Below, piece by piece: positions 1 through 5,900 of a DNA stretch of 5,973 nucleotides. The first letter of the stretch is position 1. Each line of letters opens with the position of its first letter. Source of the stretch: Nitrososphaera sp. (lineage in GTDB: Archaea > Thermoproteota > Nitrososphaeria > Nitrososphaerales > Nitrososphaeraceae); the NCBI GenBank assembly GCA_022545875.1, contig JAKEIF010000201.1:1-5973 (forward strand), in the 5' to 3' direction. Under the pieces are notes generated by a model. It saw nothing but the letters and a program-made list of their open reading frames with translations, had not been told where the DNA came from and did no database searches. Position numbers and translations under genes: made by a program.

Positions 1-487
1 CAAGGAGCATCTTGTGCACGGGCGCGTCCTTCCTTCCGTACTTTTCCAGCGAGAGAGTGTCTATTCCGACACACTTTACACTGTGCTCCACTACCCACTC
101 AGCTGCAGAGACCTCCAAGTAAGCAAAGCGGGTAGCCATACCGCCTGTGCCCGTATAAAGCAGGATGATGTCGCCAGCATTGACCTTGTGATTTTCTAAA
201 TCTTGACGAGCGATCCCTTCTCCATGCCTGTGCGATGCATCGATAACTAGGGCCTCGCCAACAAACTTTTCGAGTGGTTCGTTTTCCACGCGATTGCCAT
301 TGGCAAGAAAATGCGACTGTGCATCGACGTGCGTCCCGGTGTGAGAGCCAAGGCTGATTCTTGTGACGTTGACCCCGTCATTATCTATCGTGGAGAGTGG
401 ATCTAGTCTTGGTTCCGGGTCGCCGGGATAGACGAGGCTGCCGTAACTGATCACTCTGCTCAGATCATGGATTTCTGCTAGTCTCAA
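1..487 (-). CDS. Cyclase / kynurenine formamidase-like metal-dependent hydrolase, 3' end missing
   Basis: The visible 162 codons encode the N-terminal three quarters or so of a cyclase-family protein (the fold of KynB-type arylformamidase). The family signature is GSHTGTHVDAQSHF at residues about 47-60, in which His49/His53, Asp55 and His59 match the metal-ligand cluster HxGTHxDxPxH. It is preceded by the usual N-terminal HDLS...YPGDP (7-24) and followed by GDIILLYTG, then AAEWVVEH...VGID and PVHKMLL at the cut edge. Relatives hydrolyse N-formylkynurenine or similar amide/lactone substrates; the substrate here cannot be read from sequence. The usual Pro of the motif is Gln57. The start is TTG at 487-485, chosen because it has a strong Shine-Dalgarno 9 nt upstream and puts HDLS at the position expected for the family. 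The gene overlaps the end of rpiA by 23 nt in another frame, indicating one transcript. The catalytic C-terminal part lies outside the window. Confidence 0.86.
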   Translation of the reverse strand, partial: MRLAEIHDLSRVISYGSLVYPGDPEPRLDPLSTIDNDGVNVTRISLGSHTGTHVDAQSHFLANGNRVENEPLEKFVGEALVIDASHRHGEGIARQDLENHKVNAGDIILLYTGTGGMATRFAYLEVSAAEWVVEHSVKCVGIDTLSLEKYGRKDAPVHKMLL

Positions 488-1178
488 AGGTGCCGTCCTC
501 CTTGGCCTTGAAATATACTCCAGATTGTTTAGTAAAGAGCCCGGCCTCTACCACGCCTGGAATGTTTTTGAGCTCGACTTCTAATTTCTTGATGTCTGGT
601 GGAAAATCAAACGAGGTATCTAGGATAAAATTTCCGTTCTCTGTAACATAGGGATAACTCTCCTTTAGCATTCTCATCCGCGGCGTACCGCCACTATCTT
701 GAAGCCTCTTTCTTGCAAAATGGATCGCAAAGGGGTGTACTTCGATTGGAACTGGCCACGAAAACTTGGAGACGAATTTGTTTGATTCGGCCGCAATTAC
801 GATCTGCTTTGCACCGTAATGAACAATTTTTTCGCGCAAGAGTGCCCCTCCTCCGCCTTTAATCATGTTGTACTTGCTGTCAACTTCGTCCGCGCCGTCA
901 AACACAATATCAATTTCTGGAATTCTGCCTTCGTCAGCCAGTCTTAAACCGCTGCACTCTGCTTCCAGTTTAATCTGGAATGAGGTCGGAACGCATTCCA
1001 GACTCGCCTTATACTCGAAATTACCGAGCGCCCTGACAATCTCGGCAGCCATTGGGCCACTGCCAAGGCCTATCACTTGGCCTTTCTTTACAAATTGCTT
1101 TACTGCTTCGCTGGCAATTTTTCGCGCGGAATCTTGGAACGCGTCTGGAACCCAGTTCGCCTGCTGAGCTTGCGCCAT
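465..1178 (-). CDS. rpiA: Ribose-5-phosphate isomerase A
   Basis: RpiA interconverts ribose 5-phosphate and ribulose 5-phosphate in the cytoplasm. In archaea that lack the oxidative pentose phosphate branch it supplies ribose for nucleotides. The 237-residue product is slightly longer than the E. coli enzyme (219). Family landmarks are: the N-terminal phosphate loop at VIGLGSGPMAAEIV (35-48); VPTSFQ (63-68); DGADEVD (94-100), holding the two catalytic aspartates Asp94 and Asp97; KGGGGALLREK (107-117), with the conserved Lys107 and the general-base Glu116; PVPIEVHPFA in the middle; and NGNFILD followed by IPGVVEAGLF near the C-terminus. The phosphate loop departs from the common GTGST, reading GSGPM at 39-43. 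The start is ATG at 1178; an in-frame TAG lies two codons upstream, so no longer N-terminus is possible without an alternative frame. No good Shine-Dalgarno is present, but a TATA-like box about 25 nt upstream fits a leaderless mRNA. The 3' end overlaps the cyclase gene by 23 nt. Confidence 0.95.
   Translation of the reverse strand: MAQAQQANWVPDAFQDSARKIASEAVKQFVKKGQVIGLGSGPMAAEIVRALGNFEYKASLECVPTSFQIKLEAECSGLRLADEGRIPEIDIVFDGADEVDSKYNMIKGGGGALLREKIVHYGAKQIVIAAESNKFVSKFSWPVPIEVHPFAIHFARKRLQDSGGTPRMRMLKESYPYVTENGNFILDTSFDFPPDIKKLEVELKNIPGVVEAGLFTKQSGVYFKAKEDGTFETSRNP
497..503 (-). promoter_or_regulatory. Shine-Dalgarno of the cyclase gene, inside rpiA
   Basis: Minus strand AAGGAGG, with a 9-nt spacer before the TTG at 487-485. 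It lies wholly inside the rpiA reading frame and decides the start of the overlapping downstream gene, suggesting translational coupling. Confidence 0.7.
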
Positions 1179-1198
1179 TACCTAACTCTTGCTCAATC

Positions 1199-1206
1199 AA
1201 GTATTT
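1199..1206 (-). promoter_or_regulatory. Putative TATA box for a leaderless rpiA mRNA
   Basis: Minus strand AAATACTT, centred about 25 nt upstream of the rpiA ATG. That is the distance at which archaeal TATA boxes place transcription start, so the transcript would begin at or next to the start codon. The lack of a Shine-Dalgarno there agrees. The box is only a moderate match, and transcription from further upstream is also possible. Confidence 0.4.
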
Positions 1207-1249
1207 CAAAAGTGACTGTGCAATAGACTTCAAGGGACAGCCTGCAGTG

Positions 1250-1333
1250 CTATCGAATGGACGTTTTGCCGGCTCTGGTGACGATGACTAGCCCTGCCAC
1301 GATGGCAGCCGATGCTCCGGCAGTTTCGTTCAT
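1250..1333 (-). CDS. Possible 27-residue single-pass membrane peptide
   Basis: A small ORF begins with ATG at 1333-1331 and ends with TAG at 1252-1250. The peptide starts MNETAGAS, continues with a hydrophobic stretch AAIVAGLVIV (residues 9-18), and ends with a basic tail TRAGKTSIR. This is the layout of a tiny single-pass membrane protein with a cytoplasmic C-terminus. A TATA-like sequence (TATATAAT on this strand) is centred about 33 nt upstream of the ATG, which would give a leader of only a few nucleotides. There is no Shine-Dalgarno. The ORF lies 71 nt upstream of rpiA in the same direction and could share its transcript. I recognise no family. At this length a chance ORF is quite possible, and the TATA box may serve only the tRNA on the other strand. 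Confidence 0.3.
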   Translation of the reverse strand: MNETAGASAAIVAGLVIVTRAGKTSIR

Positions 1334-1362
1334 GAATCAAGGTTGACTTCGCAATCGAACGA

Positions 1363-1370
1363 TTATATAC
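1363..1370. promoter_or_regulatory. TATA box of tRNA-His, possibly bidirectional
   Basis: TTATATAC on the plus strand is centred about 30 nt before the first base of the tRNA. Transcription would therefore start roughly 4 nt upstream of the tRNA, as usual for archaeal tRNA genes. The same bases plus their flank read TATATAAT on the minus strand, correctly placed for the 27-codon ORF at 1333-1250. Confidence 0.6.
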
Positions 1371-1395
1371 TGTAGCCGTTGCAATTTTTTTGGCT

Positions 1396-1499
1396 GGCCT
1401 TCGTAGTATAGCCTGGTTAGTATAGGCGGCTGTGGACGGCTTCTCGAAGTTTTCGGCAGAGACCGCTTGAGGAGGGTTCAAATCCCTCCGAAGGCCCCA
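1396..1499 (+). tRNA. tRNA-His (GUG), intron-containing, CCA encoded
   Basis: The gene folds into a complete cloverleaf once a 26-nt intron is removed. G1396 is the extra G-1 specific to tRNA-His, facing the C73 discriminator (C1496). The acceptor stem GCCTTCG (1397-1403) pairs perfectly with CGAAGGC (1489-1495). The D arm spans about 1406-1423, with GG at 1415-1416. The anticodon stem GGCGG (1425-1429) pairs with CCGCT (1463-1467), with one G-U. The anticodon loop reads CUGUGGA with GUG at 1432-1434, giving His. The T arm is GAGGG (1472-1476), loop TTCAAAT, then CCCTC (1484-1488). CCA is encoded at 1497-1499. G-1 with C73 is the identity element for HisRS and independently supports the anticodon reading. 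Upstream is a TATA box at the correct distance; downstream is a T5 run. Position 48 appears to be G rather than the usual pyrimidine, a small oddity. Confidence 0.93.
1436..1461 (+). other. tRNA-His intron at position 37/38
   Basis: This 26-nt insert follows G37 of the tRNA. The exon-intron junctions form a canonical archaeal bulge-helix-bulge: a central 4-bp helix pairs CTGT (1430-1433) with GCAG (1456-1459, one G-U). It is flanked by 3-nt bulges GGA (1434-1436) and AGA (1460-1462), each cut after its second base. An inner stem continues with C1437-G1455 and G1438-C1454. It would be removed by the tRNA splicing endonuclease. Confidence 0.88.
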
Positions 1500-1503
1500 T
1501 CTA

Positions 1504-1508
1504 TTTTT
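1504..1508 (+). terminator. T-run terminator of tRNA-His
   Basis: Five consecutive T on the plus strand lie 4 nt after the encoded CCA. Archaeal RNA polymerase terminates at such oligo-T runs without a required hairpin. Confidence 0.55.
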
Positions 1509-1511
1509 CAT

Positions 1512-1523
1512 TACCTTGCGGTA
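1512..1523. repeat. Small inverted repeat between convergent genes
   Basis: TACC (1512-1515) and GGTA (1520-1523) with the loop TTGC can form a 4-bp hairpin. It lies between the tRNA terminator and the terminator of the PEFG gene. It is short enough to be chance. Confidence 0.25.
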
Positions 1524-1532
1524 GGATTTGAC

Positions 1533-1552
1533 AAAATAATAAAAAGGAAAAA
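1533..1552 (-). terminator. T-rich terminator of the PEFG-CTERM gene
   Basis: The minus strand carries T5 (1552-1548), CC, T5 (1545-1541), then A-broken T runs ending in TTTT (1536-1533), beginning 10 nt after the TAG at 1564-1562. Successive U tracts like this are typical archaeal terminators. Confidence 0.6.
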
Positions 1553-1561
1553 GAGGAGGCC

Positions 1562-2407
1562 CTAGAGCCTTGGAGTGAAGCTGTTGAACTTGCCGTATCT
1601 CGCAGTTGCTACGATGATTCCGACTATTGCTACAGCCAGCACGATTGCAGCGATTGCACCAAATTCTGGCACTATCCATGTTCCGACTACTTCTATTTCT
1701 TCAGTTCCTTGCTCAAAGTCGATGGATATTTCTCTTGCACCTGCGTCAGAAGGCGGTATTATGTCTTCGACGATTGTGTCTATGGAGTCTGCAAATGCGA
1801 TGTATTCAATGTCTTGTCCGCCTGTTGGACCTTCCACACTGAGTGCCTGCATTACGTCTCTTGGAAGCTGAAGTTCCAGGGTTCCATCGGCAGTTGAAGT
1901 TATGGATACCAACAGTGTTGAAAGTGCCACATCGGCAGTCATGTCTTCAACTGTTCCACCCGTTATTTTGTAGCCAACTTCATGCTCTGTGCCGTTAATG
2001 TTTACCATGAATGGTATCCACTCATCTGGTTCTCCTGTGCCTTCAAAGTCGAATGTAGTCTCCTCGGTGATTCCCCTGTATGTTGCTTGGACAGTGTATT
2101 CTCCACTATCTTGCATCAACGGGCCACCAGATGGAAATGTATAGGTCCATGTACCATCAGCCGCTACGGTGACTGGATCTGCCCTAGCAAGAGCACCCAG
2201 TGGATTATTCACTCGAATAAAGACCGGCTGACCTTCCTGAACATTGGTCACGGTACCAGAGATTGTGATGTCCTCTCCCGATGTATAGCTTGTGTTGTCT
2301 GTCTGTACTGTCACAGATGTTGTCTGTGCATTTGCAGTGCTTACCAGTGCTACGGACGCAACTGATGCTAATAGAATAGCCATTAGTGCATATGCTTTAT
2401 AGTCCAT
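1562..2407 (-). CDS. Exported Ig-like protein with PEFG-CTERM sorting signal
   Basis: The 281-residue product has an N-terminal Sec signal peptide (about 1-27: Lys4, a hydrophobic core, and ANA|Q as the likely cleavage site). Next comes a beta-rich Ig-like module (about 31-121) with the opening pattern TDNTSYTSGEDITISGTV, followed by a second acidic region (about 130-240). The tail is tripartite: VPEFG (246-250), a hydrophobic helix (251-270) and a short tail beginning Arg271. PEFG-CTERM tails are known in Thaumarchaeota as signals processed by an archaeosortase, which anchors the protein at the cell surface. Sequons at Asn38 (NTS) and Asn138 (NGT) could be glycosylated. A surface or extracellular-matrix role is inference; no catalytic motif is visible. 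The start is ATG at 2407, with GAGGG only 3 nt upstream, an unusually tight spacing. The gene stands alone, diverging from rpoH and converging on tRNA-His. Confidence 0.9.
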   Translation of the reverse strand: MDYKAYALMAILLASVASVALVSTANAQTTSVTVQTDNTSYTSGEDITISGTVTNVQEGQPVFIRVNNPLGALARADPVTVAADGTWTYTFPSGGPLMQDSGEYTVQATYRGITEETTFDFEGTGEPDEWIPFMVNINGTEHEVGYKITGGTVEDMTADVALSTLLVSITSTADGTLELQLPRDVMQALSVEGPTGGQDIEYIAFADSIDTIVEDIIPPSDAGAREISIDFEQGTEEIEVVGTWIVPEFGAIAAIVLAVAIVGIIVATARYGKFNSFTPRL

Positions 2408-2446
2408 TATCCCTCATGCACACCTATCTCGGAGATATTTCTATTA

Positions 2447-2454
2447 CTATTTAT
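2447..2454 (-). promoter_or_regulatory. TATA box of the PEFG-CTERM gene
   Basis: Minus strand ATAAATAG is preceded by the purine-rich AAAAAGG that suits a TFB recognition element. Its centre is about 43 nt from the ATG, so transcription would start near 2424 with a leader of about 17 nt that contains the GAGGG ribosome-binding sequence (2415-2411). Confidence 0.5.
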
Positions 2455-2498
2455 CCTTTTTGTGAAGAAACTCTAACGACATAGCTCATTTCAAGTAA

Positions 2499-2513
2499 CC
2501 CCATTAAAAGGGG
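2499..2513. repeat. GC-clamped inverted repeat in the divergent promoter region
   Basis: CCCC (2499-2502) and GGGG (2510-2513) flank ATTAAAA. It could be a 4-bp hairpin or a small operator. It sits between the promoter of the PEFG gene and those of the rpoH-rpoB operon and belongs to neither coding region. No function can be assigned from sequence. Confidence 0.35.
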
Positions 2514-2560
2514 CGTCTCAAAAATCGAAAGAAAACACACAATCACGGGGATAAATTGCG

Positions 2561-2573
2561 AATATATATATAT
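2561..2573 (+). promoter_or_regulatory. AT-repeat TATA element upstream of rpoH
   Basis: An alternating AT tract beginning AATATATA could serve as a TATA box, giving a start near 2593 and a leader of about 58 nt before the GTG of rpoH. A second candidate, AATAAATT at 2589-2596, would start transcription near 2619 with a leader of about 32 nt. Sequence alone does not decide between them. Confidence 0.45.
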
Positions 2574-2636
2574 GCTCAGCTTTATTTCAATAAATTTGAC
2601 TTTGAAATTTTCTCTCGAGCACAAGCTATCAAGTTT

Positions 2637-2641
2637 GGAGG
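2637..2641 (+). promoter_or_regulatory. Shine-Dalgarno of rpoH
   Basis: GGAGG, 9 nt before the GTG at 2651, fixes the GTG as the start. An ATG at 2643 is in another frame and only 1 nt from this motif. The first four bases can pair with CTCC (2646-2649), forming a small hairpin over the ribosome-binding site. Confidence 0.7.
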
Positions 2642-2650
2642 AATGCTCCT

Positions 2651-2905
2651 GTGTCTGATAAAAAGGCGCCGCCAATCAAGATATCTAATCATATCTACCA
2701 ACCGAAACACGAAATCATTCCGAAAAGTGAAGCAGAAGAGATCATGCGCAAGTATCACGCAAAGCCAGGCCAGCTGCCGTACATCATGTCAAGCGACAAG
2801 GCAATTGAGGACCTTGACGTACGACCCGGCGATGTGATCAAGATCACGAGAAAGAGCCCGACCGCAGGTGAAAGTGTATATTACCGATATGTCGTAGAGG
2901 GTTGA
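2651..2905 (+). CDS. rpoH: DNA-directed RNA polymerase subunit H (Rpb5 C-terminal homologue)
   Basis: RpoH is a small subunit of archaeal RNA polymerase, equivalent to the C-terminal assembly domain of eukaryotic RPB5, which sits at the downstream-DNA jaw. The 84-residue product is of normal family length. It shows the conserved H14...PKHEI (18-22), the LP motif of QLPYI (41-45), SSDKA (47-51), RPGDVIKITRKSPTAGESVYYR (58-79 region) and a terminal VVEG. The KSPTAGES stretch is the hallmark of the family. The first 13 residues are a short basic extension before the domain. The GTG start is supported by a well-spaced Shine-Dalgarno. The gene is followed after 10 nt by rpoB, the standard archaeal order rpoH-rpoB-rpoA'-rpoA'', so it is the first gene of the polymerase operon. 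Confidence 0.96.
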   Translation: MSDKKAPPIKISNHIYQPKHEIIPKSEAEEIMRKYHAKPGQLPYIMSSDKAIEDLDVRPGDVIKITRKSPTAGESVYYRYVVEG

Positions 2906-2915
2906 GTAAATCGAA

Positions 2916-5900
2916 ATGATAGAGAATTCTATCGAGATGTGGCCTATTATTAATGACATTTTGAGAAGAGAAGGTGTCGCAAGGCAGCACCTGAATTCCT
3001 ATAACGAGTTTATGGAGCGCGGTCTCCAGAGCATTATCGACGAAGTCGGCGAAATAGAAATTGAAACGGCCGAATATCCGTACAAGATAAAGCTGGGCAA
3101 GATAAAGCTCCAGCAGCCAAGAATTATGGAGCTCGACGGCTCGATAACTCACGTCGCTCCGATGGAGGCGAGACTTCGCAACCTTACTTACGCTTCCCCG
3201 GTTATGCTTGAGTGCAGTGTAGTCGAGGACGGCAAGATTTTGGAATCGCGCTTTATCCACATTGGCGACATGCCGGTGATGGTCAAGTCAAACACATGCA
3301 TACTCCACAACCTTCCCGATTCAAAGCTGGTAGAGTTTGGAGAGGACCCACGCGACCCCGGCGGATATTTTGTCATTAACGGCTCAGAGCGCGTTATCGT
3401 GGGGCTTGAAGATCTTTCATACAACAAGATAATCGTTGATGCCGAAGAGACGACAGGCACGCTTCTATACAAAGCCAAGGTATACTCTTCAATCGTGGGC
3501 TACAGAGCAAAGCTGGAGCTTGTGATGAGGCCTGACGGCTCTATCGTGACAAAGATTCCAGGATCACCGGTAGACATACCACTTATCACTCTGATCAGGG
3601 CGCTTGGCCTTGAATCTGACAAGGACATTGCAGACGCAGTATCGCTTAACGACATCATACAGGACGAGCTGGAGCCGTCATTTGAAAAGGCCGGCGACGT
3701 GAGCACCAGCCGTGATGCCATCGTCTACATCAGCAAGAGAATTGCCCCCGGTATGCTCGAAGAGTTCCAGATAAAGCGGGCCGAAACGCTGCTCGACTGG
3801 GGACTGCTTCCACACATTGGCAAGAACCCTGATAACAGGCACGAAAAGGCGTTGTTCCTAGGAGAATCCGCATCCAAGCTTATCGAGTTAAAGATGGGCT
3901 GGATTGACTCAGACGACAAGGACCACTATGGAAATAAGGTGATCAAGTTTGCCGGCCAGATGCTGGCAGACCTTTTCAGGACCGCTTTCCGCAACTTGAT
4001 TCGGGACATGAAGTACCAACTCGAGCGCTCTGGCCAAAAGCGCGGAATTAACGCAGTTGCCGCGGCCGTTCGACCAGGTATTGTGTCTGACAAACTAAAC
4101 AACGCAATCGCTACTGGCAACTGGGGCAGGGGCAGGGTAGGCGTAACGCAACTGCTCGACAGGACAAATTACATGTCGACGATTAGCCACCTTAGGAGGA
4201 TCCAGTCTCCGCTGAGCAGGAGCCAGCCAAACTTTGAAGCACGCGACCTCCATGCCACACACTTTGGCAGGATCTGTCCGGCCGAAACACCTGAAGGCTC
4301 AAACTGTGGTCTGGTAAAGAATCTCGCCCTTTCAGCTATCATTTCAGTCAACGTGCAGAGCGCCGAAGTCACAGAGAAACTGTACGAGCTGGGCGTCCAG
4401 AACGTTGAAGACGCGAATATCGATCTTAGGGCATCCGGTACAAGGGTGTTCGTTGACGGAAGGCTCATCGGCTATGTTGAAAAAGGCGAACATCTGGCCG
4501 ACACGCTCAGGTCAATGAGGAGGTCAGGCAAGATTCATCCTCACGTGGGCATCTACCTTTACGCATCACAAAACGAAAACGCCACAAAGAGAATCTATAT
4601 CAGCTGCAACGCGGGCAGGGTGCTGCGTCCACTTGTAGTCATCCGCGACACAAAGCCGCTAGTAAGCTATGAAGTTATTGAAAAGATCACCAAAAAGTTC
4701 CTTTCATGGGGAGACTTGCTCTACATGGGAGTCATCGAGCTCGTCGACGCAAACGAGGAAGAAAATAGCTACGTCGCAATAGACCCGAAAAAACTCGAGA
4801 AGCACACCCACCTAGAGATATTTCCGTCTGCTATCTTGGGAGTCGGCGCTTCAATCATACCGTACCCAGAGCACAACCAGTCGCCCCGCAACACCTATGA
4901 AAGCGCGATGGCAAAGCAGAGCCTTGGATTCTCCACTCCGCTAATGAACGCCAGCACCTACGTCAGGCAGCATTTCATGCTATATCCGCAGACCCCCATC
5001 GTGAGCACAAAGGCGATAAACCTCCTCGGTCTGGAGGAGCGCCCGACCGGCCAGAACTGCGTCGTTGCAGTGCTTCCCTTTGAAGGCTATAACATCGAAG
5101 ACGCCGTAGTATTCAACAAATCGTCGGTCGACAGGGGGCTTGGCAGGACTTTCTTTTACAGAATCTACGAGGCCGAAGCAAAGCAATACCCTGGCGGCAT
5201 GAAGGACAACTTTGAGCTGCCCCAGGCAGATGCCAACATCCGGGGCTACAGGGGAGAGAAGGCATACCGCCTGCTAGAGCAGGATGGCGCAATCATGCAC
5301 GAAGCCGTAGTCAACGGAGGAGACATCCTGATCGGAAGGACGTCGCCGCCAAGGTTCATGGAAGAGTACAAGGAATTCGAAGTAAAGGGGCCGTACAGGC
5401 GGGACACTTCAGTCGGGGTTAGGCCGTCTGAGAACGGCGTTGTTGATACCGTAATAGTAACGCAGTCTGTAGAGGGTGGCAAGATGTACAAGATCAGAGT
5501 CCGAGACATGCGCATTCCCGAGATAGGCGACAAGTTCGCTTCAAGGCACGGCCAGAAGGGAGTAGTTGGAATGCTAGTCAGCCAGGAAGATCTCCCGTAC
5601 ACTGAAGAAGGCATTGTCCCTGACGTAATGATCAACCCACACGCATTTCCATCAAGAATGACCGTCGGCCAATTCATGGAGTCTCTGGGCGGAAAGGCTG
5701 CGTCGCTTCGTGGCAGAATAGTTGACGGTTCTGCATTTCTGGGAGAAAAACTGGACGACCTCAAGGTATCGATGGAGCAATATGGATTCAAGTACACGGG
5801 CAAGGAGTCAATGTACGACGGGAGGACTGGCAAAAAGTTCCCGGCAGACGTCTACATCGGCGTTGTCTATTATCAAAAGCTCCACCACATGGTCGCTGAC

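Noticed and set aside
14..199. Plus-strand 61-codon ORF at the left edge
   Set aside because: It lies antisense to the cyclase-family gene, whose motifs are clear on the minus strand.
1021..1233. Minus-strand 70-codon ORF overlapping the start of rpiA
   Set aside because: It starts at TTG without a ribosome-binding site and turns into low-complexity Arg-rich sequence where it overlaps rpiA, so it is a frame shadow.
1257..1346. Plus-strand 29-codon ORF opposite the small membrane ORF
   Set aside because: It has no promoter or Shine-Dalgarno in the right place and is the mirror of a better supported reading on the other strand.
1230..1679. Minus-strand ORF of 149 codons across the tRNA and the end of the PEFG gene
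   Set aside because: It reads through the complete tRNA-His gene and its terminators, overlaps the PEFG coding region in another frame, and has a Cys/Arg-rich sequence with no family resemblance.
2451..2675. Minus-strand ORF of 74 codons in the rpoH upstream region
   Set aside because: It covers the rpoH promoter and start; its hydrophobic stretch comes from AT-rich intergenic DNA, and it has no ribosome-binding site.
2556..2837. Plus-strand 93-codon ORF overlapping rpoH in another frame
   Set aside because: It begins in the AT-repeat promoter tract, and its internal ATG at 2643 is only 1 nt from the Shine-Dalgarno. The rpoH frame carries the conserved family motifs.
3188..5833. Chain of minus-strand ORFs of 64-195 codons opposite rpoB
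   Set aside because: They lie antisense to a strongly conserved, uninterrupted rpoB frame, are Ser/Pro/Thr-rich as expected from reverse reading, and have no recognisable domains.
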